From: Tuctoria greenei
Taxonomy: Eukaryota; Streptophyta; Magnoliopsida; Poales; Poaceae
Assembly: GCA_036927565.1 (NCBI GenBank)
Contig: JAYESD010000009.1
Location: forward strand, 27,185,601 to 27,249,600
Reading direction: 5' to 3'
DNA: 64,000 nucleotides
Shown: one piece after another, positions 11,691 through 23,620 of the stretch
Layout: each line of letters begins with the position of its first letter
Numbering within the stretch: the first letter of the stretch is position 1
The notes under the pieces: generated by a model
What the model was told of the DNA's origin: nothing
Seen by the model: the letters and a program-made list of their open reading frames with translations, nothing else
The model's database searches: none
Position numbers and translations under genes: made by a program

Positions 11691-12101
11691 TTTGCCAGAC
11701 AAGGCCCTTCGTTGGGAAGGTGCCTGCCCCGAAGGGGGAGGACCTTGGTTGCGGATAGCATCGGCTGCAGTTGCAACCAGATGCTCCACATCAACGCGCC
11801 ACTGCCCCCATTGCACCCTGAGCTGCTCCGGGCACCAAGGGACGCTGCAGAAGGGTACGAGCTGCGTTGATCACGTTCTCAGGGTTGTTGTGCGTCGATG
11901 CAGTCACCGACGCGGCGACACCATCCTGTTATCTGACGTTGTTTGTCGGAGCAGTTGGTGGTGGTGGAATCACACCCGTCGGAACAACATCACCAACTGG
12001 CTATTGTACGTTGGAGGGATTTCCTCCAACAGGTTGCTCAGCATGGTCGTTGGACGATCCAGCGGCGGAGTTCACCATCTCGAAATCTCAAGGTCCCTTC
12101 C

Positions 12102-12898
12102 TACTACTAGATCATAGCCTGCAGAGGTTCGTGATTGGTTGGGGCGCGCATGAGATTACGAACAAGACAGTGACATGAGGAGTTTTACGTAGTTGGGGCC
12201 ACCTGAGTGTAACACCCTACTCCTCGGGATGTATGTGTTGATGTTTGAGTATGCGATGGCTTGTGTGTGTATCAGCTTAGTTGTCCCTGTACCGTGCAGC
12301 GCATCCCTTTTATAGTCTAAGGATTGTCTGTTACATCAGCCTGGCCCGACATGTGGCCCTAGCGGTAATTAATTCCCTAATACATGATCTACATGTATTA
12401 AGCATAGTTAACAGAGTGATAACGCGCCTTAATGCCAACATTATAAGTATTAACTGTGCTCTAATCATGTGTCATTAATATGGCATTAATGACAAGCAAT
12501 CAGGTCTTGTAACGGTAGCTTTAACTGCCCCTTGAATGTCCATGCCATTGTAGATTCGCCAGTCTTCCTGTTGTAGATTGAGGTCCAAAGGTCCGACACG
12601 TGCCAGCTTCGGATCTTCCCGTCGTGGGAGGCACTATACACGTGGTAGCACCGGGGCTTCCCTCTACTGGGGGTTAGGTCCAGGGTCACTGGACACGTGG
12701 CAAGACCGGAGCGTACCTATGAAGCGAGTTGGGTCCGGTCTTGTGTTACACGTGGCGGTGCCGGAGCTACCCAAACGAGGGAGGCAGGTCCAGTGCGGTG
12801 TAACACGTGGGGCCTTCGGAGGTCTTCAACTTGGACGGGTGGAACTTCGTCACTTTTCTTGCGGTATCGTGGGATACCCAGTACGTAGGGTACCGACA
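12102..12898 (-). mobile_element. 5' LTR of Tat-1 (inner end deleted)
   Basis: It aligns with the Tat-2 LTRs from 'TACTACTAGATC' to 'GGTACCGACA', the TGTCGGTACC start on the minus strand. About 35 bp of the inner LTR end and the adjacent primer-binding region, seen in Tat-2 at 26965-27018, are missing here. The join reads AGGTCCCTTCCTACTACTAG. A TATA-like TATAAAAGG on the minus strand lies at about 12305-12314. Confidence 0.85.
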
Positions 12899-14533
12899 AC
12901 CTGGGTCCATCAGGGACCCCTTTTGTCAAAATACAAGGGTGCACCTCGGCCCTTGATCTCCACGCGAGCTAAAGGATAGTGACTAGAGTAGTCCGCTTGC
13001 ATGAGAACCTGGGGAGGAGACGTCTTTCCCTGAGAAGTTTAGAAAATGAGCTAAGTGAATGTCAAGATCCACCTGGTGCCCTTCCGGAGGCATGGCAAGT
13101 TTTTCAGCACCAGGCAGGCCATCGCTGGCGCCAAACCTCCCAGCCCATTCTCGGAAGAAAGTGACCATTTTGGTGCGCGGGAGGTGGTCCGGGATGAGCA
13201 TCCAACCGACAAAGCTGAAGATGTCAGTGCTTCCTTGCAGGTATGAGTCCTCGAGCATATGGTCGGAAAGGATAGACATGACCAAGAATTTGGCGAATGC
13301 CGTCTCTAGACTAGGCATGCAGAGGGAGGTTTTCAACGTAGACCATAACTTGGTAGGGTCAGTCCACTCGGCAGGCCGGGTAGGGATTCCAAGTCTTGAT
13401 GTCATGTCGTTGTCCATCAATGTAAATGAACTTGGCGCGGGCCGCCCTGATTCTCTGCGCTCGGGGAGGTCAAAATGTGACAGTTGGGTTTGGTCGTTGA
13501 GGCAGGATAGCAGTGTGCAGTGTCAAGGGATGCGAAGCTGCTGGTTGATCGCCTTAGCAGCAGCAGCAGGGCTAGCCCGCCAGTCCGCCAAGGGACAGCA
13601 CAAGCGTCACGGTGCGGAGGCGAAGGTGATGTAGGTCTGCAGCTGGGATACCTCTGACGATGAAAGCGGCCTGCCAATGTCGAGGCCACACCTAAGGATT
13701 GTTGGGGATATAGAGAGCCGACAGTCTAAGCATAGTAGCAGGCGCAGTTCGTGAAAGGGGAGGGAAGGTGAGGCCGTCCTGGATGTTTGGCTTAGGGAGG
13801 ACCAAGCGAGGGTGAATGGGGTGGCGGCCGTCTGGCCCCGCCGGGAGGGAGCAGAGTTTGGCAAAGTAGCTAGTGGCTAAACAAGAGAAACAACACGGGG
13901 TTCACGACAATTGGCAATTGTGTGATCACAGGCAAGGCACCGAAAACACCTTCCCTGGAAGGCTTTAAGTAGATCGGGGGAGACGGGTGGGAGAGATTTG
14001 TGGTGCGGCCTTGAGGACGACTAGGGAGGGGGGCGACGTGCGCGTCTCTTAGATTACACAACAGCCCTACCAGGAACATGGTCGCTGCCTACCAAAGTGG
14101 GCGGCTGGGTAGGAGTATGGTGTAAGGGGGAAGGCTTCATATGATGGAACTCCACAGGGGTAGGAAGCAATCCCGCACATTGAGACTGCTTCAATTGATG
14201 GGACTCTACAGAGGTAGGAAGCAACCCTTTGAACCTAGCCGTAGTGGAAGGGGGTGACAAAGGGGACGAGCCGTGGGGGGAGGAACCGTCTATATGAAAC
14301 CCAGCTCCGGCTGCGCCGGAGAAGGAGGTTGTGACGGTCGCGTGCTACGCGGAGTGGGCGGGTGGCTATGCACTGTGGCAAGGGTGGCTTGCCCATCATG
14401 ACGTAGTGGAGTGGTTGCGCTGCTTGGCTCTGTAGCAGCCATGGCCTGACTAGTGGACCCCAGAATGGTCAACACAGAATTTGATTTAAAAGCGTGCGCC
14501 GAAGATGGAGGAGACAGTGAGCGGGGAGGATGC
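12899..14533 (-). other. Unclassified repeat-like sequence, left part, split by Tat-2
   Basis: Minus-strand frames encode a 145-residue segment (12983-13420) with 'IFSFVGWMLIPDHLPRTKM' and 'VDLDIHLAHFLNF'. The arrangement faintly recalls ORFs of unclassified grass transposons with DUF4283-like regions. Upstream is a Pro/Ser-rich part with an internal duplication of about 55 bp (14130-14235; LLPTSVESHQLK and LLPTPVEFHHMK). Stops and frameshifts are frequent. The sequence continues after Tat-2 at 27827. I do not recognise a specific family. Confidence 0.35.
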
Positions 14534-15374
14534 TGTCGAAGTGTGCGATCGACATTTTCCCCGATACTACTAGATCGTAGCTGCGGAGGTTCTTAATTGG
14601 TTTGGACGCGTGTGAGATTACGAACAAGACAGTGACACAAGAAGTTTTACGTGGTTCGAGATGCCTGAGCGTAACATCCTACTCCACGGGATGTGTGTTG
14701 TATGTATGAATGTATGGCGCTTGTGAGTGTGTGAGCTTAGTTGTCCCTGTAACATGCGCTGCAACCCTTTTATAGTCCAAGGACTGGCCGTTACATTAAC
14801 ATTCTGGCCCGACATGTGGCTCTGACGGTAGTTAATTGCCTAATACATGATCTAGGAATATTAAACATAATTAATAATGTGATAACGCGCCTTAATGATG
14901 GCGTTACCGTTGTTAGGGGTCCTCTGATCGTGTGTCATTAATATGGCATTAATGACACATAATTGGGTCTTGTAACTGTAACTTTAACTGTCGCTTGAAT
15001 GTACACGTCGTTGGAGATCCGCAAGTCTCTTCGTTGTAGTCTTAGTTCTGGAGGCTCGACACGTGGCGGCTTTGGAGCTTCCTATCGTGAGAAGGCTGGT
15101 CCGGAGCCACTATACACGTGGCAGCACCGAAGCTTCCCTCTACTGGGGGTTAGGTCCAGAGTCACTAGACACGTGGCAAGACCGGAGCTTCCCTACAAGG
15201 GGAGTTAGGTCTGGCCTTGTGTTACGTGTGGCAGTGCCGGAGCTAACCAAACGAGGGAGGCGGGTCCAGTGCTGTGTAGCACGTGTAGCCTTCCGAGGTC
15301 TTCAACTCGGACGGGTGGAACTCCTCAGTGTTTGTTGTGGTATCACGGAGTACCCGGTACGCAGGGTACCGACA
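14534..15374 (-). mobile_element. 3' LTR of Tat-2
   Basis: The LTR starts TGTCGAAGTGTGCGATC and ends GGTACCGACA on the plus strand, 841 bp. The minus-strand TATA box TATAAAAGG lies at about 14767-14776. Directly to the right (15375-15400) is a purine-rich stretch on the minus strand that may serve as the polypurine tract. Confidence 0.9.
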
Positions 15375-15913
15375 GTGGCCCTCGGGCCTATCTTTGAGAG
15401 AAATCCTTTGGGTTAAGTTATTCAGTTAGAGGTGGGGCCATCTTCGATTCCCATGCTGTGGCTTCAAAGGTCTTCTGATGTGCCGTTGGGGTGATGATTC
15501 ACTGTTAAACCATCGCCGTGTGACGTCTTTTGAATGCGGCAGGTGAGATCCTCGCATGCGGATCTCACGCAATTGAAAGTCGCCGATTCCCAATGTAAAA
15601 ACTATGTCAGTTCCGAGGGCCCTGTCAGGTCGTTGCCCTTGGGCTTCCAACTTCCCATCATGACAATGGTTCACAAGTGGTAATAACTTCGGCCTTTCCG
15701 CCGGAGTGGACCTGGGTCCATTCATCATTAACTGGGTATATTTTTTAAAATGTGACCTCGATCCTATTGCGGTTTCCATCCAAGCGTTGTGGAGGCTTAC
15801 TTAAGAAGGAAAGCCCGCACGGTTTGAGGACTCTTTACGCTTTCAATCGAACTTGCGCTCAGAGCCTCCCAACTTTCGCATAGCCTTTCCAACTTTTGCT
15901 CCGCTTTGCCGCG

Positions 15914-18900
15914 ATGGAGTTGGGTCTTCCTCGCAGCAAGATCAAGACCAACGAAGAGATGTCAAGTTTCCAGACCTACATGGGGTGGTCCAGTGACTTC
16001 TGCAACAAGGACACCCGCTTTGGCAAGCTCACCTTCAGGAAGGAGCGCACCAGAGAGATGGTGTACTTCTCAGCGTACGCCTTGGTGGGTCTGATCTCAC
16101 CTTTTTCAAGCTTTCTCTTGATGCTGTTGGATATCTACGGCCTCCAGCTCTATCATCTCGCCCCCCCCACTCCCTCTTGATGGTGCAACCTTCGTCCACT
16201 TCTACGAGATGTGGATGGGCATGCCTCCGTGCATCGAGCTGTTCTGGACCTTCTTCACGGTCCACACCACCGGAAAGGGGACGGAGTTGATTGTCTTCTA
16301 CTACTTCATGAAGCGAAAGAATTGCCCCTTCAAGTACTTGAAGACCTTCCCCTACGGCAAGTGGGATGATTGGAAGAATTTTTGGGTGATCATCACAGTG
16401 GAGGAGCACGAGAGGTTGGAGCTACCCAAGGGCCTTCCCAATGTCGACACCGACGCCTGGAACATAGTTTCGGAGCTGTCTGAAGTGTACAAGCCCATCC
16501 TGGAAAGGATCCAAGAATACGTAGAGGGAGGAGTGACCCCCCAAATGGTCTTCGGCAATTTCTTGGTGAACAGGTGGGCTCCACTGAAGACTAGGGAGTG
16601 GCCCGCATGGGCTTTCAATAGTGAAATGGATCATAATCGAATTGAAGTCGGTTTGAACACCAACTTGGATGATGAAGCTTTAAAGATCCATCTCAAGAAA
16701 TTTTAGAATGGAGGTATCTCCCGCGACGCCCTGGCTCTGTCGGTTGCCTTCCTGCCTCTGAACATGGTTCTAGAGGTTAGCAGGGAGACCCGGAGGAGAA
16801 CGCCGGCACTAGATGACCTCAGCGTGATCGAGAGGCACCATACCTCCAGGGTTGCAATCCCTGAAGCTTCAGAGAGGATGGACCCCCGTTGTCCCTAGAC
16901 AGAAGGATGATGACGCTAGCAAGGGAAAGGGCAAAGGCAAGGAGCCCGCCGAATCTTCAAGTCGGAAAAGGAAGTTGAGGCATGCTGATGGAAGCTCAGT
17001 CAGGTCAGCTCCATCTTCAACAACCCCTTCTCCCTGGTGAAACAGATCTTCGGCAGCCACACCTCCTTCAATGCTGATGTCCTCAAGGAGCACCAGCTCC
17101 GGCAAATCGACTCCGGCTCTGGTGCCAGCTGCGGGCTCCAGATCCGGTGGTCCTTCTCCGCCGAGGGAGACCCCGGATGAGAAGACTCCAGCTGCAGCTG
17201 CTAGCTCCCGGCCGAGGTCCGAGGTCTTTGCCTCATCGGATCTGGTGGGCTCTCACTCCGGGCCTCGGAAGAAGAAATTCTATGGCGACTGGGGTGGTAG
17301 CATCCCCAGGTAAGCATTGTCATCTGACCTTCAGGTGCAAATTTTGTCTTTATCATGTCTTTAATTTTCTCTATCTTTTGTTTCCAAAGCATCAAGAAAG
17401 AAGTCTGAGGCTTCGCCACCTACTGCAGCGACTGAGGCTGAGCATGCGGAGGCTCCGGCTTCAACCCCTGTGCCTCTACAAGTGGTTGAAAAAGACACGG
17501 TAGCTCCGGCGCCAGCTGTCATTGACTTGGATCCAGGGGAGACGCCAGGAACTCCCGTGGTAGCGCTGGACCACAGGGGAGAAGTTGATGAAGATGCGCC
17601 AGCGGCCGCAGTGCCGACGGGTGAAGCTCTGGAGCAGGAGACGAAGATGGTGGAAGCTTCGACGTTTGTGCCGAAGGTAACTGAAGTTCCGACGCTCGTG
17701 CCAGAAGTTGTTGAAGATCCGGCAGTCGAGCCGAAGGTGCCCGAAGTTCCGACCTCTGTGCTGGAGGTTATTAAAGCTCTGACACCTAAGCTGGATGCAG
17801 TGGAAGTGCCGACGCCTGAGCCAGCAGTGGTGGGGGCTCCGGACGAAGCTCCAACATCCGCCCCAGAGGTTCCCATGTTCGAGCCGGAGCACCCAGAGGA
17901 GCTGGCGGCGAGCCCTCCACCTACAGAGCCATCAGTTGAAGATCCGACGGGGGGACCTTCGACAACAGCCCTGGAGGTTGAAGTTCCCTCGGTGGGACCC
18001 TCGTCAGCGTCGATAGAAGCAGAAGAGCTTCTGAGGGGCGACTTAGTGCCGCAGGACCACAGGGGACCACACTTATGGCATGGGACCCAATTTTTATGCT
18101 TGAAGACCCCTTGGAGCTGGCGGAGATGACTCCGATAGGCCCGAAGCCTATTCCTTTGGCATTGTCTATTGACAATGCTTGCTCCAGTCTCTGTCAAGTC
18201 CAGCTCGCCTTCGACCATGAAAGCAAAGTCCTCGAAGAAGAGCACCACACCTTGAGGTGTTGGCACAACAGACTTGATTTCGAAACCAAGCTGGCGCAGA
18301 GAAGGCCTGCCGACCAACGGGAGTGGGTCAAGAAGGAAAAGGCCCGGATAGAATATTGGGGCCAGTTGTTGGAAGAGAGGATCCTCCATTAGGGCCCTTG
18401 ACGCTAAGTCTCGGGAAATTCTCGAGCATGCCATAAAGAGCAATGATGCTGCTGAAGAATGTCAAGATAGCCTCAACATGTTGAACGAGATTCTCCTGAA
18501 GCGCCGAGCAGACCTCGATGAGAGGAAAGAGAAGCTCCTGGAAATGCAGGAGGATATTTTGGAGATAGAGGGGGAGCTCGCCCAGAAACTGACTCTGGGA
18601 GAGCAAAACTTGGTAGACTGCACCAAGAAATTTGATCAGCGGTGCACGCAGGTGGAGGAGAAGCACTAGAAGATGGGGCAGGAGCTCTCAAAAAGAGAAG
18701 CTGATGTCGCTACCAGAGAGGGGAAGGTGAGAGGCAGGGAGAAGGACCTAGCCAAACGGCGGAATCGCATCCACCTCCAGGAGACTGAGCTCACTAATCG
18801 CGAAAGGCAAGTGGCTGAAAGCATTCAGCAACACGCCAAAGAGGTCGAGCGCATCGCCCGGGAGAGTTCAGAGCTTGCGGCGGCCAGAAGGTCACTGGAG

Positions 18901-19296
18901 GAGCTGCAGAGCTCGAGGGCAACTGAGTCCCAGCAGGTGTGCGATTTTCTGGGGCATCCCGATAGAGCTTTGGTGCCACTTGGCTTCAGTCTGGTATGTT
19001 CGGAGAACCCAACACCAGGGTTGGACCAGACACTGGTGGCACTTAGCTCTACTAGCAGCAAACTCGACGCGATGGGTGACGTCGTCGTCGACCAACTAGA
19101 GATGGAGGGGAAATCTGTGGCCAAGAACGTCGCCGAATATGTTCTAGTGTGTTACAAAAGCCGAGAACTCCAACTTTCTCTAGATCCGGTCTTCGAAGGA
19201 ACCATTGTCGAAGAGGAGGATGCCGCTAGAGCTAGAATCCAAGAAGCTGCTGAGAAGGTTGTCTCATTTTTCCACAGGACTTATAGCCTCCAGTAG
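15914..19296 (+). pseudogene. Tat-2 antisense ORF: 'putative gypsy type transposon' domain plus coiled coil
   Basis: The ORF begins at ATG 15914 and ends at TAG 19294-19296. The N-terminal part (15914-16706) resembles the plant 'putative gypsy type transposon' domain, with ELGLPRSKIKTNEEM, MGMPPCIELFWTFF and FPYGKWDDWKNFWV. A Lys/Ser-rich stretch follows, then an 80-bp intron (GTAAGC at 17310, CCAAAG ending 17389). Next come a Pro/Val/Glu-rich repeat region (17400-18130) and a long coiled coil (18180-19280). It is broken by a frameshift at a C tract (about 16162-16170), stops at 16704 and 16898, a frameshift near 18130 and a stop at 18390. It runs opposite to gag-pol and would need its own promoter. 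Its function is unknown. Confidence 0.75.
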
Positions 19297-19581
19297 CTAG
19301 GGCCTTTTTCTCTTGCCTTTTACTGTAATCCTCATTTTGTAATCCAGTCCATCTGATGAATGAAATCCACTTTTCTTGAATGAATGAATTCCATTTGTGT
19401 TTGTCTTCAATGCATTGTCCTTTATCTTATTGGCCTCCTGGTAGATGTACACAATTTTATTGTGAACATGTACCAAAAGGTTTTGACAATGTGTTGATGA
19501 CTTGAATGCTTCGAACTTGTATCCAACACGTTTAGCATTTAGGTTCGAAGTTTACCTCTGACACCTCCAGGGACCCTTTGT

Positions 19582-20145
19582 TGCGACGATGGCGGGCTCC
19601 CTGGGAGTTGTCGGAGCTTGGTAGCTTCGACGGCACCCACTATCAACGCGTAGAGCATCGACGATGGGCCCCCTGGGGTTGTTGGAGCTTGGTACCTTCG
19701 ACAGTGCCCACTATCAACGTGTAGAAGTCGACGGCGGGCCCCCTGGGGTTGTCAAAGCTTAGTAGCTTCAATGGCACCCATTGTCAACGCATAGAACGTC
19801 GACGGCGGGCCCACTGGGAGGTGTCAGAGCTTGATAGATTTGATGGCTCCTGCTATTAATGTGTAAAACGTCGACGGCGGGCCACCTGGGGTTGTCGGAG
19901 CTTCCTGGCTTCGACGATATCCACCATCAACATAGAATACATCAACGGCGAATCCCCTTGTGGTGATTTCTTCACCATCTTTGCTTGAATCATCATTATG
20001 CTTCACATCGACGGTGGGCCCCCATGGGAGTTGTCGGAGCTTGTTAGCTCCGAGGATGCCCACATTCAATGTTAGAAATGTCAATGGCGGTCCCCCTTGG
20101 GAGATGTCGGAGCTTAGTGGCTCCGGCATCGTTCACCATCGTCAT
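19582..20145. repeat. Minisatellite of ~71-bp units in Tat-2, matching that of Tat-1
   Basis: Units repeat the GTCGACGGCGGGCCCCCTGG ... TTGTCGGAGCTTGGTAGC ... CACCCACTATCAACG pattern about eight times. The order of well-conserved and degenerate units parallels Tat-1, including the odd 'AATCCCCTTGTGGTGATTTC' unit at about 19950. The array therefore predates the split of the two copies. Confidence 0.85.
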
Positions 20146-20864
20146 GAGTTTTCATTTTTCCTGCGCATCAAAGACAAGAAAAACCATAAAATTCATCCTC
20201 TAGTCTATAACTCTTTTGCGGCTTACTGTTCTTATTTGAATTCCGAAGGAACTCAATATGATAACAAGTACATTGCTGCAATCTCCCCAGATCTGAATGC
20301 CTTCTGGACCCGCCCTACTGAGGCCTGCTGGAATGTAGGTAGAGTGGAGTACTTAGGGTGCTTTACCAGGCTACGTCGATAGCGCACTTTGGACCTGACA
20401 ATAGCTTTGGCATTCAGGCGAGTAGACCTTCTAGAAATGCTAAGATATGAAAAATTTGACAATGTAACTTGTAAACATATGAAAAACTTTGGACTAAATC
20501 TAAAAAAGAATTGCACAAATTCGTTATAGACATGAAGGAAAAGGATAATAAAAGAAAATGAGCCCGTAGAAAATTAATGCATGTGGAGTCTGCTTTCGCA
20601 CAACAATGTCTTTCATTATAGGTCCGGATTACAGGGTAGACAAGGACATACTTAGGGTTCGGAACTAGGCTAAGTGAGCTATACATCTTATTCTAATCCA
20701 GGGTAGGTAAGCCACACTTTCAGTACAAGGACCAAGTTAAATGTTGATTGAACTGCTCAGACCCTCCTGGAGGGGTCCGGATGTTCTCCCGGATGACCTA
20801 CCCGACTCTGTGTATAGACTCTATAACTTACATTGTGTGCAATTACAAACTCACCTCTGTGAAA

Positions 20865-22203
20865 CTAAGCATAAAACTTACGGAGGTGCTCAATATTCCA
20901 AGAATTAGGAAGCGGGGTCCCATCCTCAGTTCTCAAGCGAACGCATCCGGGACGGGATACTTTGATCACTCGGAAGGGACCTTCCCAGCTGGGGGAAAGT
21001 TTGTTCCTCCCTTCACGAGTTAGTATTCTACGCAACACCAGATCGCCTTCCTCAAGCTGTCAGTTGTGCACATGCCTTTGATGATAGTGCCAGAGCGCCT
21101 GGCGATAACGTGCATTCTGAACCGCTGCTTGGCACCTTCCCTCGTCGACGAGGTCAAGGTCTTCACGCCGTAGCTGGTCCTGCGTGGCTTCGTCGAAGGT
21201 CCGGACCCGGAGTGACCCCAAGGTGATCTCCGGAGGAAGGACCGCTTCAGCTCAGTACACCAGGAAGAAAGGGGTTTCTCCAGTTGACCGGTTAGGCGTT
21301 GTCCTGCTTACCCAAAGTGCGGATGGAAGCTCCTCTATCTTGTTGGCTTCGTGTTTCTCCAGGCGCTCATATGTGCGCATCTTGAGTCCTTTCAATATTT
21401 CTGAATTTGCTCTCTCGACTTGGCCATAACTTGTCGGGTGAGCTACTGATGCGTAGCTGACTTGTATGCCGAGGTTTTTGCTATACTCTTCAAATGTTGC
21501 ACTTGTGAATTTGGTTCCATTGTCAGTGATGACTCTGCTTGGAACTCCAAATCTGTAGACTATGGACTTCAAGAACTTGATAGCTGATTGCTTATTGATA
21601 GTCACAACTGGAGTTGCTTCCGACCACTTGGTGAACTTGTCGATGGCGATATACAGGAACCTGTAACCTCCGACGACTTTTGGGAGAGGTCCCAAAATGT
21701 CCATCCCCCCATACAGTGAATGGCCATGTAAGAGGTATCATCTGCAGTGATTGAGCCGGAGTGTGAATTTGTTTCGCGTGAAACTGGCATGCTTCACACT
21801 TTTTCACCAACTCGACTGCATCCTAGAGTGTTGTAGGCCAGTAGAAACCATGCCAAAAGGCTTTACCGACCATCGTGCGGGAAGATGCATGGTTCCCACA
21901 CTCGCCTCCATGGATCTCGGCGAGGAGCTCACAACCTTCTTCTCTTGCGATGCACCGCATTAGAACGCCGTTGGCACCGCATCGGTAGAGATCCCATTCT
22001 ACCAATGTGTATCTTTTAGCCAATCTGACGATTCGGTCAGCGGATGCACTGTCTTCAAGAAGGACATTGTCTTTCAAGTAGCTCTGAATCTCCAAGATCC
22101 ATGCATCGGAGCTAACTTGAACTTCTGAGTCTTGCGTCCTGGGTTGCTCAGAGCTTCCTGCAACTCCTACGACCCTTGGTGGACGCCATGGTAACAGGTC
22201 CAC
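20865..22203 (-). pseudogene. Tat-2 integrase
   Basis: The zinc module has CGNHASSRTMVGKAFWHGFYW and CEACQFHA. The core has MDILGPLP, VITDNGTKF and YGQVERANSEI, so the D, D and E catalytic residues are all present. A TAG replaces a sense codon before DAVELV (about 21823), and a TGA follows FFLVY (about 21252). Another stop sits near 21060. The C-terminal part continues to the TAG at 20865-20867. Without the stops the domain would look normal. Confidence 0.85.
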
Positions 22204-22244
22204 TGGGACTGCCAGCTTCGAGGTGCCGGTCTTGACCCCTTAGC

Positions 22245-22735
22245 TCAATTCGGCAGGATGAGTGGTTGGTCTTGACAACCTCCTGACAAAAAATCCATCG
22301 GGAGCCAGAGCTCCGGTTGAAGCCTTTGTCGAGAGTTCGTGAGCTTCAGCGTTGTTGAGGCGCTGGACATGTCAGAGGTCCAGGACATGAAAGTCCTTCT
22401 GGAGCTTCTGGACTTCAAGGAGATAAGCAGCGAGTTGAGGGTTGTTGCAGCTACATACACCTTTGACTTGCTTGATAATGAGATGCAAATCTCCCTTCAC
22501 CAGCATTTGCTTGACACCGTATGAAAGCGCCACCTTGAGCCCATAGATGAGAGCTTCATACTCCGCCATGTTGTTGGTTGCCTTGAAGTCAAGGTGTACC
22601 ATGTACTTGAACTTCTCCCCGGTCGGTGCGAGGAGAAGGATTCCAGCTCCGGCCCCCTGCTTCTGCACGGAGCCGTCGAAGTAGAGAGTCCATTGAGGTT
22701 TGGTGAAGATCGGGGCCTTGGGTTTCAGCTTCTGC
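22245..22735 (-). pseudogene. Tat-2 archaeal-type RNase H
   Basis: The minus strand encodes FDGSVQKQGAGAGILLLAP (22640-22700), then HLDFKATNNMAEYEALIYGL and MLVKGDLHLIIKQVKG. Positions of the catalytic acidic residues are kept. The C-terminal helix (LLEVQKLQKDFHVLDL) leads into the linker before integrase. This second RNase H is diagnostic for the Tat lineage. Confidence 0.8.
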
Positions 22736-23620
22736 TCACTGGACCCCCAGATTTGATGGAGAAGGTGTCCACTCCGCTATGAAATCAGCGAAGGCTTGAC
22801 CCATGATAGATTGTCGTGGCAGGAATTCAAGATCGAATTCTGCCAATTCCGTTGCCCACTTGGCGATGTTCCCAGTAGAGTTTGGATTGTGAAGTATGGC
22901 ACGCAGTGTATAGGAGGTTACCACTAATATCTTGTCGGTTTGGAAATAATGACGAAGCTTCCTTGAGGCAATAAGAACTGCGTAAAGTAGCTTATGCACC
23001 TCAATGTATCGAGTCTTGGCGTTCTGAAGTACTTCACTGATAAAGTACATTGGGTGTTGTACGATCCGGACCCTCCCGAAGGGCCCAAAGCTTCTTCTTT
23101 ATGAACCCGGACCCTCTCGGAGGGGTCCGGACCTTCTTGTTGAGCTTCTCGGACCCTCCAAGAGGGGTTCGATACTTCTTCTTGAGCTTCTCAGACCCTC
23201 CCGGAGGGGTCCGAAACTTCTTCTTGTTCAACCCGAACCTTCCCGGAGGGGTACTGATCTTCTTGATCATCCATGTGAACTTCCTCGGATGAGAGAGGTT
23301 GATCCTCTAGCATTTCGCCTTGAAGATCTGTGCCTGGGGGCTGGGACCCAGACTCACCTTCAGGTAGCTCCGGAACCTCCTAGAGGGATCTGGGCTCCTG
23401 AACTAGAGATGGCTCCGTTCTTTCCGCGACCAGGACCATGCTGACAACTTCTGTAGTTGCAGAAATGTAAAGCAGTGAAGGCTCACCAGGGTTCGGGGCT
23501 ACAAGGATTGGTAGTGTGGTGAGGAGCTGTTTAATCTCTTGGAATGCCTTTTTTGCTTCTTCGGACCAATGGAATGGCCCGATCTTCCTCGATAACTTGA
23601 AGAAGGGTAGTGTCCGCTCT
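22736..23620 (-). pseudogene. Tat-2 retroviral-type RNase H with repeat expansion
   Basis: YFISEVLQNAKTRYIEVHKL and LAEFDLEFLPRQSIMGQAF are clear (22736-23050). The first strand of the domain lies before a large repeat-rich insertion at 23051-23420, as in Tat-1. Here the insert is out of frame with the domain. Confidence 0.75.
23064..23262. repeat. Tandem ~42-bp repeat inside the RNase H region of Tat-2
   Basis: About five units of the form CGGACCCTCCCGGAGGGGTCCG plus roughly 20 bp containing CTTCTTCTTG. Each unit holds an inverted repeat (GGACCCTCC/GGAGGGGTCC). A shorter version lies in Tat-1 at about 8320-8450, so copy number differs between the two elements. Confidence 0.8.

Larger units (their letters stand above)
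1..12898 (-). mobile_element. Tat-1: decayed Tat-lineage Ty3/gypsy LTR retrotransposon, truncated at left window edge
   Basis: Seen: read on the minus strand, the order is 5' LTR (12102-12898), gag, aspartic protease, RT, RNase H, a second RNase H and integrase, then an opposite-strand coiled-coil ORF that runs off the left edge. The 3' LTR therefore lies outside the window. Every module aligns by eye with Tat-2 (14534-27821), which gives the expected layout. Known: dual RNase H domains and an antisense ORF between pol and the 3' LTR mark the Tat lineage (RIRE2, Grande, Retand relatives). All frames are broken by stops and frameshifts, and a solo LTR interrupts the element at 4525-7366. The sequence after the LTR end is ACCTG, the presumed TSD, but its partner is out of view. 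Confidence 0.85.

Noticed and set aside
19582..20145. CRISPR-like repeat-spacer pattern
   Set aside because: Units vary continuously with no distinct spacers, and the setting is a plant retrotransposon. It is a minisatellite.
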